From Deltaproteobacteria bacterium (GTDB lineage Bacteria; Desulfobacterota; DSM-4660; Desulfatiglandales; HGW-15), in NCBI GenBank assembly GCA_019308525.1, contig JAFDIC010000166.1:1-8049 (forward strand): a stretch of DNA of 8,049 nucleotides, read 5' to 3'. The notes beneath the pieces were generated by a model. It ran no database searches, had not been told where the DNA came from, and saw nothing but the letters and a program-made list of their open reading frames with translations. Numbering within the stretch: position 1 is the stretch's first letter; each line of letters starts with the position of its first letter. A program made the position numbers and the translations under genes. This document shows, in pieces, positions 6,353-8,049 of the stretch.

Positions 6353-6536
6353 ATTCCCTCTACGGATTTCCGCGCCTTCCATCCGGGGTTATTCCGGAAA
6401 CAAGTTTTTGGGTGTGTAAGGGTTGCAAAAATCCACCAGAAAGATTAATGATATTGTTCATAGGCTATTTTCAGGACAATGTAAATAGTTTTGCTCATCT
6501 TAGGAAAGTTTCGTGAAGGGTCGGGAGCGGGATCGA

Positions 6537-6567
6537 AAAGGAAAAGGTAGCAGGCTCCTTTTCCTTT
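6537..6567 (+). repeat. 11-bp perfect inverted repeat, hairpin in the GDH leader
   Basis: AAAGGAAAAGG (6537-6547) and CCTTTTCCTTT (6557-6567) are exact complements around a 9-nt loop. In the rightward transcript this gives a stable stem ending about 42 nt before the GDH Shine-Dalgarno sequence. The 3' arm is pyrimidine-rich, but no T-run follows, so it is not a standard terminator. It could be a leader attenuator, an mRNA-stabilising hairpin or a protein-binding dyad. Confidence 0.6.
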
Positions 6568-6608
6568 CCCATTGAGTGGCCCTTGCGGAAGCATCAAATT
6601 CTGAACCA

Positions 6609-6616
6609 GGAGGAGA
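6609..6616 (+). promoter_or_regulatory. Strong Shine-Dalgarno sequence that sets the GDH start
   Basis: AGGAGGAG with a short spacer to the ATG at 6621 is the best ribosome binding site in the window and rules out the upstream in-frame GTG at 6576. Confidence 0.8.
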
Positions 6617-6620
6617 ACTT

Positions 6621-7871
6621 ATGAACGATGCGCTGAATCCTTTCAAGATAGCACAACGCCAGCTCGATGAGGCCGCAGAGAGGCTGGGGCTGGATCCGGC
6701 CACCCACGATATGTTGCGATGGCCCATGAGGGAACTGAAGGTAACTCTGCCTGTCAGGATGGACGATGGAACCTCCAGGATTTTTCACGCCTTCAGGGTA
6801 GTGTACAACACCGCGAGGGGACCCGCAAAAGGAGGTATCCGCTGGCACCCGGACGAAACCATTGATACGGTCAGGGCTCTGGCTGCCTGGATGACATGGA
6901 AGACATCCGTGGTAGATATTCCCCTGGGAGGTGGAAAGGGCGGAATAGTTTGCAATCCAAAGGAAATGACCGACACGGAAAAGGAGCGCTTGGCCAGGGC
7001 ATATATCAGGGCGATCGCGACGGATCTGGGGGTAACCAAAGATGTCCCGGCACCCGATGTTTATACCACCCCCCAGATCATGGCCTGGATGATGGATGAA
7101 TACGAGGTCATAGCCGGGGAGAAGCATCCTGGTGTAATTACCGGAAAACCCCTGTCCTTAGGCGGTTCACCAGGAAGGGATGACGCCACCGCCAGGGGGG
7201 GGATATATGTGACCAGGGAGGCGGCCAGGGCCTACAAAATAGGCTTGGAAGGGGAACCAATGATTGTCCAAGGCTTTGGAAATGCCGGCCAACATGCTGC
7301 CATCCTCGGTAAGGAATTATTGGGTCTCAGGCTCATAGCCGCGTCGGACTCCAAGGGGGGAGTGTATAACCCAAAGGGAATAGATGTGGTGAAGCTTGTG
7401 AAATACAAACAGGAAAACGGTGCTCTTGAGGGATATCCGGATACTGACTCCTTGACCAATGAAGAATTGCTTGAGCTGAAAACCACGGTCCTCTTCCCAT
7501 CTGCCCTCGAAAATGTCATCACGGAGGAGAATGCCGGCAGGATCAATTGCAGGATATCCTGTGAGCTGGCAAACGGCCCGACCACCCCTGAGGCGGATGA
7601 TATCCTCTACGACAGAGGGGTAGTGGTACTTCCAGATTTCCTTGCCAATGCCGGTGGGGTTACCGTATCATATTTCGAACAGGTGCAGAATACCTATAAC
7701 TATTACTGGAGCCTAGAGGAAGTCCACAAGCGTCTGGATGGAAAGATGAAGATGGCCTTCCACAGCGTCCACTCGGCCAGCCAACAGGAGAAGATACCCA
7801 TGAGAACGGCCGCGTACCTTGTTGCAGTATCGAGGGTAGCAGAGGCCTGTAAACTGAGGGGCTGGATATGA
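6621..7871 (+). CDS. Glu/Leu/Phe/Val dehydrogenase, probable glutamate dehydrogenase
   Basis: This 416-residue cytoplasmic enzyme should interconvert glutamate with 2-oxoglutarate and ammonia using NAD(P). The N-terminal domain holds GPAKGGIRWHP (67-77), MTWKTSVVDIPLGGGKGG (91-108) with K94 and K106 for substrate binding and catalysis, and VPAPDVYT (142-149) with the catalytic D146. The Rossmann domain has G218-F-G220-N-A-G223. ANGPTTPEAD (317-326) and LPDFLANAGGVTVSYFE (337-353) follow. Where many relatives read FEWVQ, this one has FEQVQN (352-357). Length is normal for the hexameric bacterial/archaeal type. The frame is open from a GTG at 6576, but AGGAGGAG seven nt before the ATG at 6621 decides the start. 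The stop overlaps the next ATG (ATGA), so the two genes are probably translationally coupled. A leucine or other amino acid dehydrogenase is less likely but not excluded. Confidence 0.93.
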   Translation: MNDALNPFKIAQRQLDEAAERLGLDPATHDMLRWPMRELKVTLPVRMDDGTSRIFHAFRVVYNTARGPAKGGIRWHPDETIDTVRALAAWMTWKTSVVDIPLGGGKGGIVCNPKEMTDTEKERLARAYIRAIATDLGVTKDVPAPDVYTTPQIMAWMMDEYEVIAGEKHPGVITGKPLSLGGSPGRDDATARGGIYVTREAARAYKIGLEGEPMIVQGFGNAGQHAAILGKELLGLRLIAASDSKGGVYNPKGIDVVKLVKYKQENGALEGYPDTDSLTNEELLELKTTVLFPSALENVITEENAGRINCRISCELANGPTTPEADDILYDRGVVVLPDFLANAGGVTVSYFEQVQNTYNYYWSLEEVHKRLDGKMKMAFHSVHSASQQEKIPMRTAAYLVAVSRVAEACKLRGWI

Positions 7872-8049
7872 TAACAGTAGCACCCAGAGAAAAAGAGATG
7901 GATCTCGTCCTCGCTTATCGGCTCTACCAGAGAATGATGAAATATCCCCAACTGGTTAAGGAAATGAGGTCCATCTTTCTCTCCGCCCTCGAGGAACGGA
8001 GAATAGTAGACGGCGAAAGTCTCCGGATGGAGGCCCGAGCCAAACTCGC
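7868..8049 (+). CDS. Unrecognised gene coupled to GDH, N-terminal 60 codons only
   Basis: An ATG at 7868 overlaps the GDH stop (ATGA) and has GAGGGG six nt upstream. The frame is open for 60 codons and leaves the window at the right edge. The translated part is soluble and highly charged, predicted helical: EMDLVLAYRLYQRMMKYP, then KEMRSIFLSALEERRIVD, then SLRMEARAKL. No signal peptide or membrane segment is seen. I do not recognise the family from this fragment. The overlap and the Shine-Dalgarno site argue that it is a real gene whose expression is tied to GDH. Confidence 0.65.
   Translation, partial: MITVAPREKEMDLVLAYRLYQRMMKYPQLVKEMRSIFLSALEERRIVDGESLRMEARAKL

Larger units (their letters stand above)
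6383..6620. promoter_or_regulatory. Divergent intergenic region between the isochorismatase-family gene and GDH
   Basis: About 240-270 nt without a gene must hold promoters in both directions. Rightward, TTGCAA (near 6423) followed after 18 nt by AATGAT is a weak sigma-70-like pair (four of six matches each). I see no clear sigma-54 GG-N10-GC element. The notable structure is the inverted repeat listed separately at 6537-6567. Confidence 0.3.

Noticed and set aside
6414..6432. GGGTGTGTAAGGGTTGCA, resembling a sigma-54 promoter.
   Set aside because: The spacing between GG and GC is 12 nt, not the required 10.
6594..7127. Minus-strand open frame of 177 codons inside the GDH gene.
   Set aside because: It is entirely antisense to a strongly supported GDH coding region and its translation resembles no protein family.

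Overview
The window reads as a chromosomal segment of a free-living Gram-negative bacterium, most likely a Desulfobacterota (deltaproteobacterial) lineage. This is inferred from gene content: an MglA polarity-type GTPase with the TVPGQ signature, a DUF4388 (PATAN) protein fused to cyclic-nucleotide-type domains, PilZ and TPR signalling proteins, and a bacterial glutamate dehydrogenase. There are no rRNAs, tRNAs, insertion sequences, CRISPR arrays or phage genes, and base composition looks even apart from an AT-rich intergenic patch near 4000-4130.

Region 1 (1-3927, minus strand). Five genes follow each other in the same direction, read from right to left: a small PilZ protein, a TPR protein with an unassigned C-terminal domain, an MglA-like small GTPase, a DUF4388 protein with two cNMP-binding-type domains, and a phosphoribosylanthranilate isomerase (TrpF)-like protein cut by the left edge. 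The first four look like a signalling cluster: a c-di-GMP receptor, a scaffold, a GTPase switch and a PATAN/cNMP sensor or adaptor. No MglB/roadblock partner is present in the window. Both cNMP domains lack the ligand-binding glutamate, and the TrpF-like protein lacks the catalytic cysteine, so several members look like repurposed versions of known folds.

Region 2 (3928-4771). An AT-rich intergenic region with a perfect TATAAT on the minus strand separates the cluster from a divergent plus-strand gene for a small exported protein of unknown function. That gene faces the next minus-strand cluster.

Region 3 (4814-6352, minus strand). An isochorismatase-family hydrolase is followed, after 85 nt, by a zinc-type HIT nucleotide hydrolase. 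The HIT gene overlaps by one base (TAATG) with a stand-alone cNMP-binding protein that keeps the canonical binding residues.

Region 4 (6353-8049, plus strand). A divergent intergenic region holds an 11-bp perfect inverted repeat shortly before a catabolic-type Glu/Leu dehydrogenase gene with a strong Shine-Dalgarno sequence. This gene overlaps (ATGA) an unrecognised gene that runs off the right edge.

The most promising lead for an undescribed system is the PilZ-TPR-MglA-PATAN/cNMP cluster. Its link to polarity, motility or surface behaviour is inferred from families and gene order only.
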